Source: Anaerolineales bacterium
GTDB taxonomy: Bacteria > Chloroflexota > Anaerolineae > Anaerolineales > UBA4823
Assembly (NCBI GenBank): GCA_016935755.1
Contig: JAFGQI010000035.1
Span: 1 to 43,813 of the forward strand
Direction of reading: 5' to 3'
Length of the DNA: 43,813 nucleotides
This document shows positions 7,824 through 16,149 of this stretch, piece by piece. Each line of letters opens with the position of its first letter. The first letter of the stretch is position 1. The position numbers and the translations under genes are program-made. Below the pieces are notes generated by a model. That model was given only the letters and a program-made list of their open reading frames with translations. It searched no databases and had not been told where the DNA came from.

Positions 7824-8780
7824 CTAGATCAGTTCAAGCTTGTCAAAGTCATTGACTGTGGATAGGTTGATGCAGGCGACCTGGTCATTGATCCGTTTGA
7901 TTAACCCGCACAAAACGCTGCCGCTGCCCATTTCCACAAAAAGCGCCACATCCTGGCGGATCATTTCCTGGATCGTTTCTGTCCAGCGGACTCGCGAGGT
8001 CAGTTGGGCCTGTAAATCGGCGCGGATCTCATTGGCAGTGTACAGCGGCTGGGCGGTCACATTCCCGATCAAGGGCAGCAGGGGGTCGCTGAATGGCGCA
8101 AGCTCGACTGCCTGGGCAAACTTCTCCTGGGCATGCAGCATCAGGGGGGAATGGGAGGCAATACTTACCGCCAGCTGGCGCACACGGCGAGCCCCACTCG
8201 CCTGGGCAAGCTGCACGGCTCGCTCCAGGGCAGGCCTGGCGCCAGAAATGACCACCTGGCCGGGGCAGTTGTCGTTGGCAACCCGGACAGTCTCCCCAGG
8301 CTGGCTGGCTTCTGCGCACACTCGATCTAAAGTCGGGATATCGAGGCCCAGCACGGCAGCCATTCCACCTGGTGAAATCTCACCGGCCTTTTTCATCAGT
8401 TCCCCGCGCCGGCGCGCTAGCTTCAGGGCTTCCGGGTAGGAAAGCGCCTGGCAGGCTACCAGGGCGCTCAGCTCTCCCATCGAATGACCTGCCACAAAGG
8501 CGGGCTGAAAGCCGGGGCAGCGTTGCTGGAAAACGCTCAGAACGGCGACTGAGTGTACCAGCAAAGCCGGTTGAGTGTTGATGGTATCGACAAGATCAGT
8601 TTCTGGGCCTTCCCAGGCCAGGCGGGATAACGGGAATCCCAGGTACTCATCCGCCTGTTCAAAAATACGATGCGCCAGGTGGAATTCTGCCGCCAGGTCG
8701 CGGCCCATCCCCACCACCTGGGAACCCTGGCCTGGAAAGATAAAAGCGGTTTGCGCGGCTAATATAGACAAGGGTGGCAT
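7824..8780 (-). CDS. fabD: Malonyl-CoA:ACP transacylase FabD
   Basis: The 318-residue enzyme has the N-terminal FPGQGSQ motif (15-21), the nucleophile in GHSMGE (Ser100) and the downstream SIASHSPLM segment that holds the catalytic His. It loads malonate from CoA onto acyl carrier protein, the first committed step of fatty-acid elongation. No Shine-Dalgarno precedes the ATG at 8780; instead a GC-rich hairpin (8792-8814) lies 11 nt upstream, between fabD and rpmF. plsX, fabH and acpP, frequent members of this cluster, are absent. Confidence 0.95.
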   Translation of the reverse strand: MPPLSILAAQTAFIFPGQGSQVVGMGRDLAAEFHLAHRIFEQADEYLGFPLSRLAWEGPETDLVDTINTQPALLVHSVAVLSVFQQRCPGFQPAFVAGHSMGELSALVACQALSYPEALKLARRRGELMKKAGEISPGGMAAVLGLDIPTLDRVCAEASQPGETVRVANDNCPGQVVISGARPALERAVQLAQASGARRVRQLAVSIASHSPLMLHAQEKFAQAVELAPFSDPLLPLIGNVTAQPLYTANEIRADLQAQLTSRVRWTETIQEMIRQDVALFVEMGSGSVLCGLIKRINDQVACINLSTVNDFDKLELI

Positions 8781-8791
8781 TTAAACGCAAT

Positions 8792-8814
8792 CGGGCCGTG
8801 GTTCTCACGGCCCG
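8792..8814 (-). other. Hairpin between rpmF and fabD
   Basis: CGGGCCGTG, a 5-base loop, then CACGGCCCG form a perfect 9-bp stem. It starts 5 bases after the rpmF stop and ends 11 bases before the fabD start. There is no T-run after it, so it is a poor terminator. It may set the rpmF/fabD expression ratio by attenuation, RNA processing, or blocking ribosome access to fabD. Confidence 0.55.
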
Positions 8815-8819
8815 GCAGC

Positions 8820-9008
8820 TTATTTCTTTTCCTCTTTGGATACCACTTCGCGGCCTTTGTAATGACCGCAGTTGGGGCATACCGTGTGAGGCAAGCGCAT
8901 CTCTCCGCAGTTGCTGCACTGGACGAGATTGCGGGCTTCCAGCGCGTCGTGAGCCCTGCGGCGATCGCGCCTGCCGGAAGTGTGTTTCCTTTTTGGTTGT
9001 GGGGGCAT
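8820..9008 (-). CDS. rpmF: Ribosomal protein bL32
   Basis: This 62-residue basic protein has the MPPQPKRKHTSGRRDRRRAH start of bL32 and two zinc-ribbon knuckles (CSNC at 31-34, CPNC at 44-47), so it is the zinc-binding form. It is a large-subunit component near the exit tunnel and peptidyl-transferase region. An AGGAG ribosome-binding site precedes the ATG, and a near-consensus promoter lies upstream. The order rpmF followed by fatty-acid genes is conserved in many bacteria and couples ribosome and lipid synthesis. Confidence 0.96.
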   Translation of the reverse strand: MPPQPKRKHTSGRRDRRRAHDALEARNLVQCSNCGEMRLPHTVCPNCGHYKGREVVSKEEKK

Positions 9009-9084
9009 TGTCTTACTCCTATATATATTAAAGCCAGATCAACGGGCAGAGCACATTACCTGGATGATTCACTGCATAATAATA

Positions 9085-9101
9085 CCTGCCCTTTGGGCAG
9101 G
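9085..9101 (-). other. Hairpin at the 5' end of the rpmF transcript
   Basis: CCTGCCC, a 3-base loop, then GGGCAGG form a 7-bp GC-rich stem. Taking the -10 box at 9109-9114, transcription should begin near 9102, so the hairpin would start at about +1. Such 5'-terminal hairpins can protect mRNA from decay; it could also help end transcription from the upstream gene, although no T-run follows. Confidence 0.45.
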
Positions 9102-9108
9102 CAGGGGG

Positions 9109-9137
9109 ATTATACGTTTATGTAATTTGTCTGTCAA
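9109..9137 (-). promoter_or_regulatory. Near-perfect sigma-70 promoter of the rpmF-fabD operon
   Basis: Minus strand: TTGACA (9132-9137), a 17-bp spacer (9115-9131), then TATAAT (9109-9114). Both hexamers match the consensus exactly at ideal spacing. It lies 101 bp upstream of rpmF, within the 155-bp gap after the GT-C-like gene, and probably drives all nine genes down to 3.2 kb. Confidence 0.85.
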
Positions 9138-9163
9138 GTATTTTCGTCAATTTGATGAAGATT

Positions 9164-11695
9164 TCAGGGCTGTAATTTGAAAATATAGACACCCTGGCTG
9201 GAATACAGGCATTTATAGCGTGTATCTTCATGGAAAAGGCTGGGTGAAAACATTCCGCCGCGTGCTCCAATGTAAATGTAGTTTATCCCCTCTGATTTCA
9301 GGTAAGTATATAGCGCGGGTGGGTCTTTACTGAGATCCAGTATCTTACGGCTGGTCTCGGTGGTTTGGGTAATCACCGTTCCCGAACCGCTCAGGGCATA
9401 CAGGATGGAGGGCGGCATCGTTTTGCGCCCAGTGAGCGGGGTGATCCAGTAGCCTCCATCATGACCGGCATATAACCCGTAGCCCCAGGCAAAAGAGTTA
9501 ATCGCCAGGGTTTCGTGATCGGGGATGTTCTCCTCAATCCAGCTCATAGCAGGCAGATCGGCCTGACGGACCAGCATGGTGATCGGGTTGAGAATTGGCG
9601 TGATGGATCGCGCTCCAAGAATGGCTGCTGTGATGGATGCCAGGACGAAAATGGAACAAAAAAAGAGGCGCCAGGGAGCTCTCAACAGGTGATCCAGCCA
9701 ACCGGATACCCGGCTGATGCCGAACCCAGCCAGGGCAGAGATGGGTATAAACAGAGAAATCTCAACTGAGGTATTGTTGATAAACCCAGCGCCTGGCAGG
9801 CGTAAGGCGCCCAGGTTAGCGACCAGAAACAAGATTCCCACCCACAGAATCAAAGTCACCCCAGGCCAACGAAGTAGAAGCAGAGCCAGGAGCAGACCAG
9901 CGCCAGCCAGGGCCAGCGCGTAGGTGCCCAGCGCGGATGTCAGATACCCCCAGGAGAAGTCTGCAAACGGGGCCGTAGCCGTCTGTAGGGAGCCCGCGCT
10001 GACCAGGCGTGGGTCGAGCAGCATCTTCTGCAGCCAGGGTAGGGCCAACAGGCAGGCGCTGAGGCTGGCTGTCAGCCAGCTCAGGAGATGACGGGATAAG
10101 CCAGGTAGAGAAGATGGGTTCTGCAGAGCTGCTTCTTGCTCTGGACGAGATGGAAAGATGCGATGCGCAAAAACCCGCATCCTCGGCGCCACCATCCCGC
10201 TGGCTGCGCGGAGCATTTCTGTCAGGGTCTCTGCCAGGAACAGGCAAGCCAGGAAAACCGCCACACGATAATGCGTCAGAAATAAACCGGCTGCCAGCAG
10301 GCCCGTCATGAGTATGGCTGGAATAATCCGTCGATGAGATACGGCCCAGGTATCCTTGATGTGTTTGATCAGGGCCAGCGCAGCGGGCAGAATCAGCAGG
10401 CCCGCCAGCTGGGTATAGCGCCCCCAACTGGCATAGTAAGCCGGCATGGGGGTGAATAATCCCGCCATCAAGGCAGCAAACACAGCCGCGCTGCGGTTTT
10501 CGAAGATCGTCCTGGTAAATAAATAAACCGCGAAAACGCTCAGGGCGTTCAACACCTGGCAGAAGATCAACAGGTTGGTCTGGAGCGGCAGGTTGGACAG
10601 CCAGGAGAAGACAGCCAGGTTGGCATGTAGACCGGGGTGGTAGTTCGCGCTGCTGCTGTCCACATAAGGCGCATAAGTCGTTGGGATTGCGCCTTCTTCA
10701 GCGATCAGGCGGGTGATGATGGCGTGGTGGACTGAATCCACCCAGGCCGGGGCAGCCAGGTCGCGCACCATCACCAGACGCACACCCAGGGTGAGCAGAA
10801 AGATGCCAGCCAGGGCGATTTCATGCCCATGGCTTCGCGCCTGGTCTAAGATCGCCTTCACTTTGAGCTGTCGGATCCAGCGGCGCGATTGCCACTGCCA
10901 GGTGGTAAACAAAACCAGGCTGGCAGTGAAAGCTCCCCACCGGCTCCAATGGATATTCAGCGTGGTGCTCCATAACATCGCAGTAGGAATGATTGCCAGG
11001 CTCAAGGCGACGATGATAGCAGCCCTTTGTCCCCAATCAAAAGGAGGCCTCTGCGTGCTGCCCTGGTAAGGGAACAGCAGGTTATACAGCACCTGACCAG
11101 GCAGCCAAAGCACCAGCAGGATTGGAAAGATCAACCAGCTGTAGCGAATTGCTGGGTTGAGGTCCTGGAGCAATCCGGTCAGGGTGTAGTCGTAATACAG
11201 CCGGAACCCCATATCCGCAGATTGGGGCGATCCTTGGATGTAGAGCTGCCCTTGCGGATATGCCTCCTCATTGCGGCCAAAGACCTGGATGGGATCGGCT
11301 GAGGATTTTAGAACCAGGTAATAAGGTTGGTTGGGCAGGTTATTCTCTGGGGAGATGGATACCTGGACGGGAAAGCTGTCTGCAATGGCGCGATACGGCA
11401 CGCTTGCCGTGGCGACAGGCTGGTCGTCTTGGCGGCTGTGGTATAGCTCGATCTGCAGGACAGCCTGCTGGTCGTACTGGCTGTTTTCCAGACGTAGCCA
11501 GAGGTAGATTCTGCTCAAGTTGGGCCGTCTGACCACCAGGGTCTGACCCAAATCCTGGCCCGGCTGGACGCGGCCGACAATATCGGCGCGGTATTCCTGC
11601 GAGGCTTCAGGGTCGTAGAGAGATGCGCACCCGCTGAGGAGCAAACATGCAAATATGAATAATATGATCCTGCTACGCCTTGGCGCCATTTCCAT
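9164..11695 (-). CDS. Large polytopic membrane protein, GT-C glycosyltransferase-like
   Basis: The 843-residue protein begins with a basic N-terminus and a hydrophobic stretch ending in LLLSGC (Cys23), which could be a lipobox or a signal anchor. A beta-rich extracytoplasmic domain follows (about 30-180), then at least ten membrane segments, and a soluble C-terminal domain. An acidic loop, APAWVDSVHHAI, after an early membrane helix resembles the first-loop Asp of GT-C enzymes that use polyprenyl-phosphate sugars. Function is therefore probably surface glycan or glycoprotein sugar transfer, but the family is not securely recognised. The ATG at 11695 (or 11689) lies within the last codons of prfB, a 23-bp overlap, so it is translationally coupled to prfB. 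Confidence 0.6.
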   Translation of the reverse strand: MEMAPRRSRIILFIFACLLLSGCASLYDPEASQEYRADIVGRVQPGQDLGQTLVVRRPNLSRIYLWLRLENSQYDQQAVLQIELYHSRQDDQPVATASVPYRAIADSFPVQVSISPENNLPNQPYYLVLKSSADPIQVFGRNEEAYPQGQLYIQGSPQSADMGFRLYYDYTLTGLLQDLNPAIRYSWLIFPILLVLWLPGQVLYNLLFPYQGSTQRPPFDWGQRAAIIVALSLAIIPTAMLWSTTLNIHWSRWGAFTASLVLFTTWQWQSRRWIRQLKVKAILDQARSHGHEIALAGIFLLTLGVRLVMVRDLAAPAWVDSVHHAIITRLIAEEGAIPTTYAPYVDSSSANYHPGLHANLAVFSWLSNLPLQTNLLIFCQVLNALSVFAVYLFTRTIFENRSAAVFAALMAGLFTPMPAYYASWGRYTQLAGLLILPAALALIKHIKDTWAVSHRRIIPAILMTGLLAAGLFLTHYRVAVFLACLFLAETLTEMLRAASGMVAPRMRVFAHRIFPSRPEQEAALQNPSSLPGLSRHLLSWLTASLSACLLALPWLQKMLLDPRLVSAGSLQTATAPFADFSWGYLTSALGTYALALAGAGLLLALLLLRWPGVTLILWVGILFLVANLGALRLPGAGFINNTSVEISLFIPISALAGFGISRVSGWLDHLLRAPWRLFFCSIFVLASITAAILGARSITPILNPITMLVRQADLPAMSWIEENIPDHETLAINSFAWGYGLYAGHDGGYWITPLTGRKTMPPSILYALSGSGTVITQTTETSRKILDLSKDPPALYTYLKSEGINYIYIGARGGMFSPSLFHEDTRYKCLYSSQGVYIFKLQP

Positions 11696-12777
11696 TTACA
11701 GCGCCGGAGCGCAGGTAAGCTTCAATCAGGCCATCCAGGTCTCCATTCAAGACTGCCTGGGCGTTGCCCACCTCGTAGTTCGTGCGGTGATCCTTGACCA
11801 TCTGATAAGGATGCAGAACATAAGACCGGATCTGGCTGCCCCATTCCGCCTTGGTATATTCACCCCGCAGGATAGCGATTTGCTCATCTTGTTCGGCGCG
11901 TTTGATCTCCAGCAGGCGCGAGCGCAGCACACGCATGGCGTTTTCCCGGTTCTGCACCTGCGAGCGTTCATTCTGGCAGGTGACCACGATCCCGCTGGGA
12001 AGGTGGGTAATGCGGATGGCGGTATCGTTTTTCTGCACATTTTGACCGCCAGCGCCGGCGGAACGATAGGTATCGATGCGCAGATCGCTCGAATTGATTT
12101 CTACCTCTTCTGTATCATCCACCTGGGGCAGCACTTCCACCAGGGCAAAAGAAGTGTGGCGGCGGTGGGCGGCGTCGAAAGGTGAGAGGCGCACCAGGCG
12201 ATGCACGCCTTTTTCTGGCCTCAGATACCCATATGCATAAGGACCATTCACCGCGATGGTAACGCTCTTGATGCCCGCTTCATCCCCTACGGTCATATCC
12301 AGGATATCCGTCTCATAGCTGCGGTATTCGCACCAGCGCAAATACATGCGTTCCAGCATTTCCGCCCAGTCTTGAGAGTCGGTCCCGCCTGCGCCCGCGT
12401 GGATCGCCAGCAGGGCATCGCCTTTGTCGAAGGGGCCGGATAAGAGCACTTTCAATTCGTAATGATCAAGAAGCGCTTCCAATGACTGGATTTCTGTCTC
12501 AAGCTCCCCCCGCAGGCTCTCATCTTCGAGGCGAGCCAGTTCCAGGGCGTCGCTGAGCCGTTGTGACAGGCTCTTCCAGGTGTCGACCTCATCGCGCAAA
12601 TCTGCCAGGTGCTTCATAACTTTCCTGGCGCGCTCGGGATCATTCCAGATTTCAGGATCTTCAGAGTGGGTTTGCAGTTCTAGCAGGCGAGTTTCTTTTT
12701 GGGCGAAGTCAAAGACGCACCAGCAGATGACGGATGCGATCCTCACAATTTGTTAAACGTTCAATCAAATCTTGCAT
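11673..12777 (-). CDS. prfB: Peptide chain release factor 2 with programmed +1 frameshift
   Basis: Two frames make one protein. The first, from ATG 12777, reads MQDLIERLTNCEDRIRHLLVRL (22 codons) and hits an in-frame TGA at 12711-12709 in the context CTTTGAC. A +1 shift resumes with DFAQKETRLLEL and runs to 11673, giving 367 residues. The main frame has the SPF tripeptide that reads UAA/UGA stops and the GGQ motif (GAGGQNVQK) that triggers hydrolysis. The ATG has GGAG 10 nt upstream. The gene sits downstream of ftsY on the same strand and overlaps the next membrane protein gene. Confidence 0.95.
12708..12714 (-). other. prfB +1 ribosomal frameshift site (CTTTGAC)
   Basis: Codon 22 is CTT, codon 23 is TGA followed by C, the canonical slippery site of RF2 mRNAs. 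Low RF2 lets the ribosome slip from CTT to TTT and continue with GAC, so RF2 controls its own synthesis. The purine-rich Shine-Dalgarno-like stimulator found before the site in E. coli is weak here (only GGTG). Confidence 0.92.
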
Positions 12778-12828
12778 GGGTGATAAACTCCGTTCAGGTA
12801 TTTTTTCGAGTTGTCCTCAAAAATCGAA

Positions 12829-13743
12829 TTAATCTTCTTCCCCTAGAATGCCATTTACAAAAGCCTGCGGGTCGAAAGGCTGCATATCTTCCGGCTTCTC
12901 GCCGAGGCCTGCAAAAAGGATGGGCAAGCCCAACTCGCGCTGGATGGCGAAAGCCATCCCACCGCGCGCCGAAGAGTCTAGTTTTGCCAGCACCACCCCG
13001 CTGACTTTCACCGCTTCTTTGAAAGCCCGCGCCTGCTGGATGGCATTTTGGCCTGTGGTAGCGTCCATCACCAGCCAGACAGCATGGGGCGCTCCTGGCA
13101 TCGCCTTGCCAACCACGCGGTGCACTTTTTTCAGCTCTTCCATCAGGTTAAAGCGGGTGTGCAGTCTCCCGGCAGTATCGATCAGCACGATATCGGAATT
13201 GCGCGAGATGGCCGCTTTTACCGTGTCGTAGGCTACCGCGCCTGCATCGCCGCCCATCTGCCCGGAGATAATCGGCAAATTCAGGCGGTTGGCCCAGATC
13301 TCGAGCTGGTCTACAGCGGCGGCGCGATATGTGTCGGCTGCTCCCAACAGCACCTGTTTGCCTTCGCTGGAAAAACGATGCCCCAGCTTGGCAATGCTGG
13401 TAGTTTTCCCCGAACCGTTGACGCCCACGATCAAGATTACGGTCGGTTGGGCTTCGAATTGGAGGGGCGGCGGGGAAGAGAGCAGCAGGCGCAATTCTTC
13501 TCGCAGAGCGGTTCTCAGCTGCTGCGCTTTGGTCAGGCCTTCTCGATCTACTCTCTTTTCGAGCGCGTCTAAGATAATATCCGCAGTGTCCATGCCCAGA
13601 TCGGCCTGAATCAGCAGGGCTTCTAATTCATCCCATATTTCAGGGGTGATGTCGGTTGCCCCAAACAGGGTGGCAATCTGTCCAAAGGCGGCTTTGCTGG
13701 TCTTAGCTAGCCCATCTTTCCATTTGGCAAAAATATTGGTCAT
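12829..13743 (-). CDS. ftsY: Signal recognition particle receptor FtsY
   Basis: The 304-residue SRP GTPase has an N-domain (about 1-90), then the P-loop GVNGSGKT (107-114), DTYRAAAVDQL, DTAGR and an AKLDSSARGG guanine-specificity motif. It ends in GLGEKPEDMQPFDPQAFVNGIL, typical of FtsY. It docks SRP-ribosome complexes at the membrane for co-translational insertion. The usual acidic A-domain is absent. The start is the ATG at 13743; the frame upstream would run into the divergent moaC gene. A TGATATAAT extended -10 lies 10 nt upstream of the ATG with no Shine-Dalgarno between, suggesting an almost leaderless mRNA. prfB follows downstream. Confidence 0.95.
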   Translation of the reverse strand: MTNIFAKWKDGLAKTSKAAFGQIATLFGATDITPEIWDELEALLIQADLGMDTADIILDALEKRVDREGLTKAQQLRTALREELRLLLSSPPPLQFEAQPTVILIVGVNGSGKTTSIAKLGHRFSSEGKQVLLGAADTYRAAAVDQLEIWANRLNLPIISGQMGGDAGAVAYDTVKAAISRNSDIVLIDTAGRLHTRFNLMEELKKVHRVVGKAMPGAPHAVWLVMDATTGQNAIQQARAFKEAVKVSGVVLAKLDSSARGGMAFAIQRELGLPILFAGLGEKPEDMQPFDPQAFVNGILGEED

Positions 13744-13753
13744 AGCGGGGGCA

Positions 13754-13759
13754 ATTATA
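13754..13759 (-). promoter_or_regulatory. -10 box for ftsY (near-leaderless)
   Basis: TATAAT preceded by TGA (extended -10) on the minus strand. Only 10 bases separate the box from the ftsY ATG, so the transcript would carry about 3-4 leader bases. No -35 is visible, as often for extended -10 promoters. Confidence 0.5.
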
Positions 13760-13793
13760 TCACGGGGATATAGGTTTATTTTTGGGCTGGCGG

Positions 13794-13799
13794 TATAAT
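13794..13799 (+). promoter_or_regulatory. -10 box for moaC (leaderless)
   Basis: TATAAT on the plus strand ends 7 bases before the moaC ATG at 13807, so transcription should begin at or next to the start codon. No ribosome-binding site is present. It is back to back with the ftsY promoter in a 63-bp gap. Confidence 0.5.
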
Positions 13800-13806
13800 T
13801 CAGGGC

Positions 13807-14286
13807 ATGTCTAATAAACTTACCCATCTCGATGATACCGGTCAAGCCCACATGGTGAATGTTGGCGATAAGCCAGATACAGAACGTCTGGCAGTCGCCA
13901 GGGGTGAGGTAGTGATGCGCCCGGAGACTCTGGCGTTGATCCGGGCAGGTCACATCAAAAAGGGAGATGTGTTGACTGTAGCCCAGCTGGCAGGAGTGAT
14001 GGCAGCCAAGCGTACGGCCGAATTGATCCCCCTATGCCATCCCCTCTTTCTCACCCAGGTAGAAGTCGAAATCTCCCTGAACGAAGAACTGCCTGGGGCG
14101 CGCATCACTGCCACAGTTCGAACGGTTGGCAAGACCGGCGTGGAAATGGAGGCATTAACGGCTGTATCTGTGGCAGCGCTGGCGATCTATGATATGGCCA
14201 AAGCGGTGGAAAAAACCATGCGCATCCAAAATATCCACCTGGTGGAGAAGCATGGCGGCAGGAGCGGCGATATTATCAATGAGTGA
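13807..14286 (+). CDS. moaC: Cyclic pyranopterin monophosphate synthase MoaC
   Basis: The 159-residue protein matches MoaC throughout: [22 protein letters not shown] at the start, then LIPLCHPL, then [24 protein letters not shown] and the C-terminal KHGGRSGD motif. With MoaA it converts GTP to cyclic pyranopterin monophosphate, the first intermediate of molybdenum/tungsten cofactor. No moaA is in the window. The stop overlaps the next start by 8 bp. This operon supplies the pterin needed by the aldehyde ferredoxin oxidoreductase at the left edge. Confidence 0.96.
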   Translation: MSNKLTHLDDTGQAHMVNVGDKPDTERLAVARGEVVMRPETLALIRAGHIKKGDVLTVAQLAGVMAAKRTAELIPLCHPLFLTQVEVEISLNEELPGARITATVRTVGKTGVEMEALTAVSVAALAIYDMAKAVEKTMRIQNIHLVEKHGGRSGDIINE

Positions 14287-15004
14287 CTCTAATCGTCCGA
14301 TGAAACAAATCACCGTATTATTTTTTGCCACCCTGAAGGATCGCGCCGGCACAAAGCAGACAGCGATTGATCTGCCTGTTGATGCACTGGTCAGGGATCT
14401 CAAGGCGCAGGTGATCGAGATGTTCCCGGGGTTGGCAGAAGCCTCGGGCAGCATATTGGTCTCGGTGAACCGCACCTATGCCTTCGATGACGATTTCATC
14501 CCTGCGGATGCGGAGGTGGCATTCTTCCCTCCCGTGAGCGGCGGCGTTGAGCCGCTGACAATTGCCGCCCTGACCGAACGAGAAATTGATATCCTGGGTC
14601 TACTCCAGAAAATTACTACATCCAGCACCGGCGCAGCCTGCTTTTTCACGGGAATGGTGCGCGGGGTCACCCGGCGGGATAACCCGCATGAGACCGTGTA
14701 TCTGGAGTACGAGGCTTACCAGCCGATGGCAGAAGCCAAGATGCACCAGATCGCCGAAGAGATCCGTCATCGCTGGCCTACCATTGAAGGAATTGCTATT
14801 GTCCAACGCATTGGACATCTGGAGCCAGGCGCCCCGGCTGTGATCATCGCCTGCAGCGCGGCGCACCGGGATACAGGGGTTTTCGATGCAGCCCGTTATG
14901 GGATTGACCGGCTGAAGGAAATCGTACCCGTCTGGAAGAAAGAAGTCGGCCCGCAGGGGGAAGAATGGGTCGAAGGTGAATATCTCCCCACCAGCCATGA
15001 CTGA
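14279..15004 (+). CDS. moaX: MoaD-MoaE fusion, molybdopterin synthase
   Basis: One frame encodes a MoaD domain (from [17 protein letters not shown] to PPVSGG) followed directly by a full MoaE domain. The MoaE domain holds [27 protein letters not shown], including the conserved catalytic lysines. The product makes the dithiolene of molybdopterin. The MoaD Gly-Gly is internal, so the chain must be cut there before the glycine can be thiocarboxylated, as reported for mycobacterial MoaX. Start is the ATG at 14279 overlapping moaC, or the ATG at 14300 that begins the MoaD domain; AGGAG lies ~14 nt before the former. The stop overlaps the next gene by 8 bp. Confidence 0.9.
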   Translation: MSDSNRPMKQITVLFFATLKDRAGTKQTAIDLPVDALVRDLKAQVIEMFPGLAEASGSILVSVNRTYAFDDDFIPADAEVAFFPPVSGGVEPLTIAALTEREIDILGLLQKITTSSTGAACFFTGMVRGVTRRDNPHETVYLEYEAYQPMAEAKMHQIAEEIRHRWPTIEGIAIVQRIGHLEPGAPAVIIACSAAHRDTGVFDAARYGIDRLKEIVPVWKKEVGPQGEEWVEGEYLPTSHD

Positions 15005-16091
15005 TATTCTCTGTTCGAACTGTCACCGACCATATCCAGCTGAGGGAACCCCTTTTCGCTGTACCACCTGCGGCGGATATTATGATTGGCCCGAACTGCC
15101 CCCGTATCAGGAATCTCGCGTGGATACCACTTTACCGGGCATCTGGCGGTTTCGCCATGCGTTGGGGCTGCCAGCAGAGGCTCCACAAGTCTATCTGGGA
15201 GAGGGGAATACCCCGCTGATCTGGGCGAAGGTTCTGGGCAAAGATATCGCCTTCAAGCTGGAGTTCCTTAACCCGACCGGCTCATTCAAGGATCGAGGCT
15301 CAGCCGCTCTGGTCAGTTTTTTGCTCTCCAGGGGAGTTAAAACTGCAGTGGAAGATTCATCCGGCAACGCAGGCGCATCCTATGCGGCTTACGCTGCCAG
15401 GGCGGGAATCCGGGCGCAGGTTTTCGTGCCGGATTATGCTTCCGGCCCCAAGCGGCGACAGATCGAGGCTTACGGAGCCCAGGTGGTGCGCATCCCGGGG
15501 CCGAGGTCGAACACCTCTGAGGCTGTGCTGCGAGCGGTGGAAAGCGGAGAAATCTATGCCAGCCATGCTTACATGCCATTCTGCCTGCCTGGCTATGCCA
15601 CAGCGGCTTATGAAATCTTCGAGCAGCTTGGACAGGCTCCAGGTGCAGTGATCTGTCCTGTAGGTCAGGGCAATCTTCTGCTGTCAATCGGCCGGGGTTT
15701 TCAGGCGCTGAAAAAAGCGGGTCTGGTGGATCGCCTCCCGGTTCTGATTGGCGTTCAGGCCCTGGCTTGCGCGCCGGTCTGGGCGCTGTGGCGTTATGGG
15801 CCAACCGGCCTGGGCTGGGTAGCAGAGGGCGAGACTCTGGCCGAAGGGGTGCGGGTGAAATATCCCTTGAGGGGAGATGCCTTGCTGCGGACAGTGGAAG
15901 AGAGCGGGGGCATGTTCTTCGCAGTGGCGGAGGAGGATATTCCCCTGGGAGCGGATCAGCTTGCCCGTTTAGGTTTATACGTTGAACCCACCTCGGCGAT
16001 TGTGTGGAACGCGCTTCAACAGGTAGTCGAGCAGATGCCGGGTCCGCTGGTGGTCATGCTGACGGGTTCAGGATTGAAGTATCAGGGATAA
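14997..16091 (+). CDS. Threonine synthase-like PLP enzyme with N-terminal zinc ribbon
   Basis: The 364-residue protein begins with a zinc knuckle pair (Cys6, Cys9, Cys22, Cys25), followed by a fold-type II PLP domain. NPTGSFKDRG holds the Schiff-base Lys98, and SSGNAGASYAAYAARAG binds the PLP phosphate. This is the architecture of thrC-like proteins, which convert phosphohomoserine to threonine, but many paralogues have other or unknown substrates. The ATG at 14997 overlaps the moaX stop and is preferred to the ATG at 14976, which lies deep inside moaX. Placement in a cofactor operon, without hom or thrB, weakens a plain threonine role. Confidence 0.78.
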   Translation: MTDILCSNCHRPYPAEGTPFRCTTCGGYYDWPELPPYQESRVDTTLPGIWRFRHALGLPAEAPQVYLGEGNTPLIWAKVLGKDIAFKLEFLNPTGSFKDRGSAALVSFLLSRGVKTAVEDSSGNAGASYAAYAARAGIRAQVFVPDYASGPKRRQIEAYGAQVVRIPGPRSNTSEAVLRAVESGEIYASHAYMPFCLPGYATAAYEIFEQLGQAPGAVICPVGQGNLLLSIGRGFQALKKAGLVDRLPVLIGVQALACAPVWALWRYGPTGLGWVAEGETLAEGVRVKYPLRGDALLRTVEESGGMFFAVAEEDIPLGADQLARLGLYVEPTSAIVWNALQQVVEQMPGPLVVMLTGSGLKYQG

Positions 16092-16137
16092 GGCAGCGCA
16101 GGCAGATCGTTATCAGGCTGTTTCGGTCGATTTGTCG

Positions 16138-16143
16138 TATAAT
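16138..16143 (+). promoter_or_regulatory. -10 box for rnc-smc
   Basis: TATAAT 47 bases after the threonine synthase-like stop. The -35 region has no good match. Transcription would begin near 16150, giving a leader of about 130 nt before rnc. Confidence 0.42.
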
Positions 16144-16149
16144 ATGCCC

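Noticed and set aside
8792..8814. Strong intrinsic terminator after rpmF
   Set aside because: The stem is strong, but no T-run follows and fabD begins 11 bases later, so I list it as a hairpin only.
9816..10427. 203-codon minus-strand frame inside the GT-C-like gene
   Set aside because: It is an alternate-frame shadow of the membrane protein gene, with low-complexity composition.
11673..12746. prfB starting at 12746 in a single frame
   Set aside because: The residues from 12746 to the frameshift site do not match RF2, whereas ATG 12777 plus a +1 shift at CTTTGAC gives the family N-terminus.
12829..13953. FtsY start at 13953
   Set aside because: The longer frame overlaps moaC on the opposite strand and its first 70 residues are unlike FtsY; the ATG at 13743 begins the N-domain.
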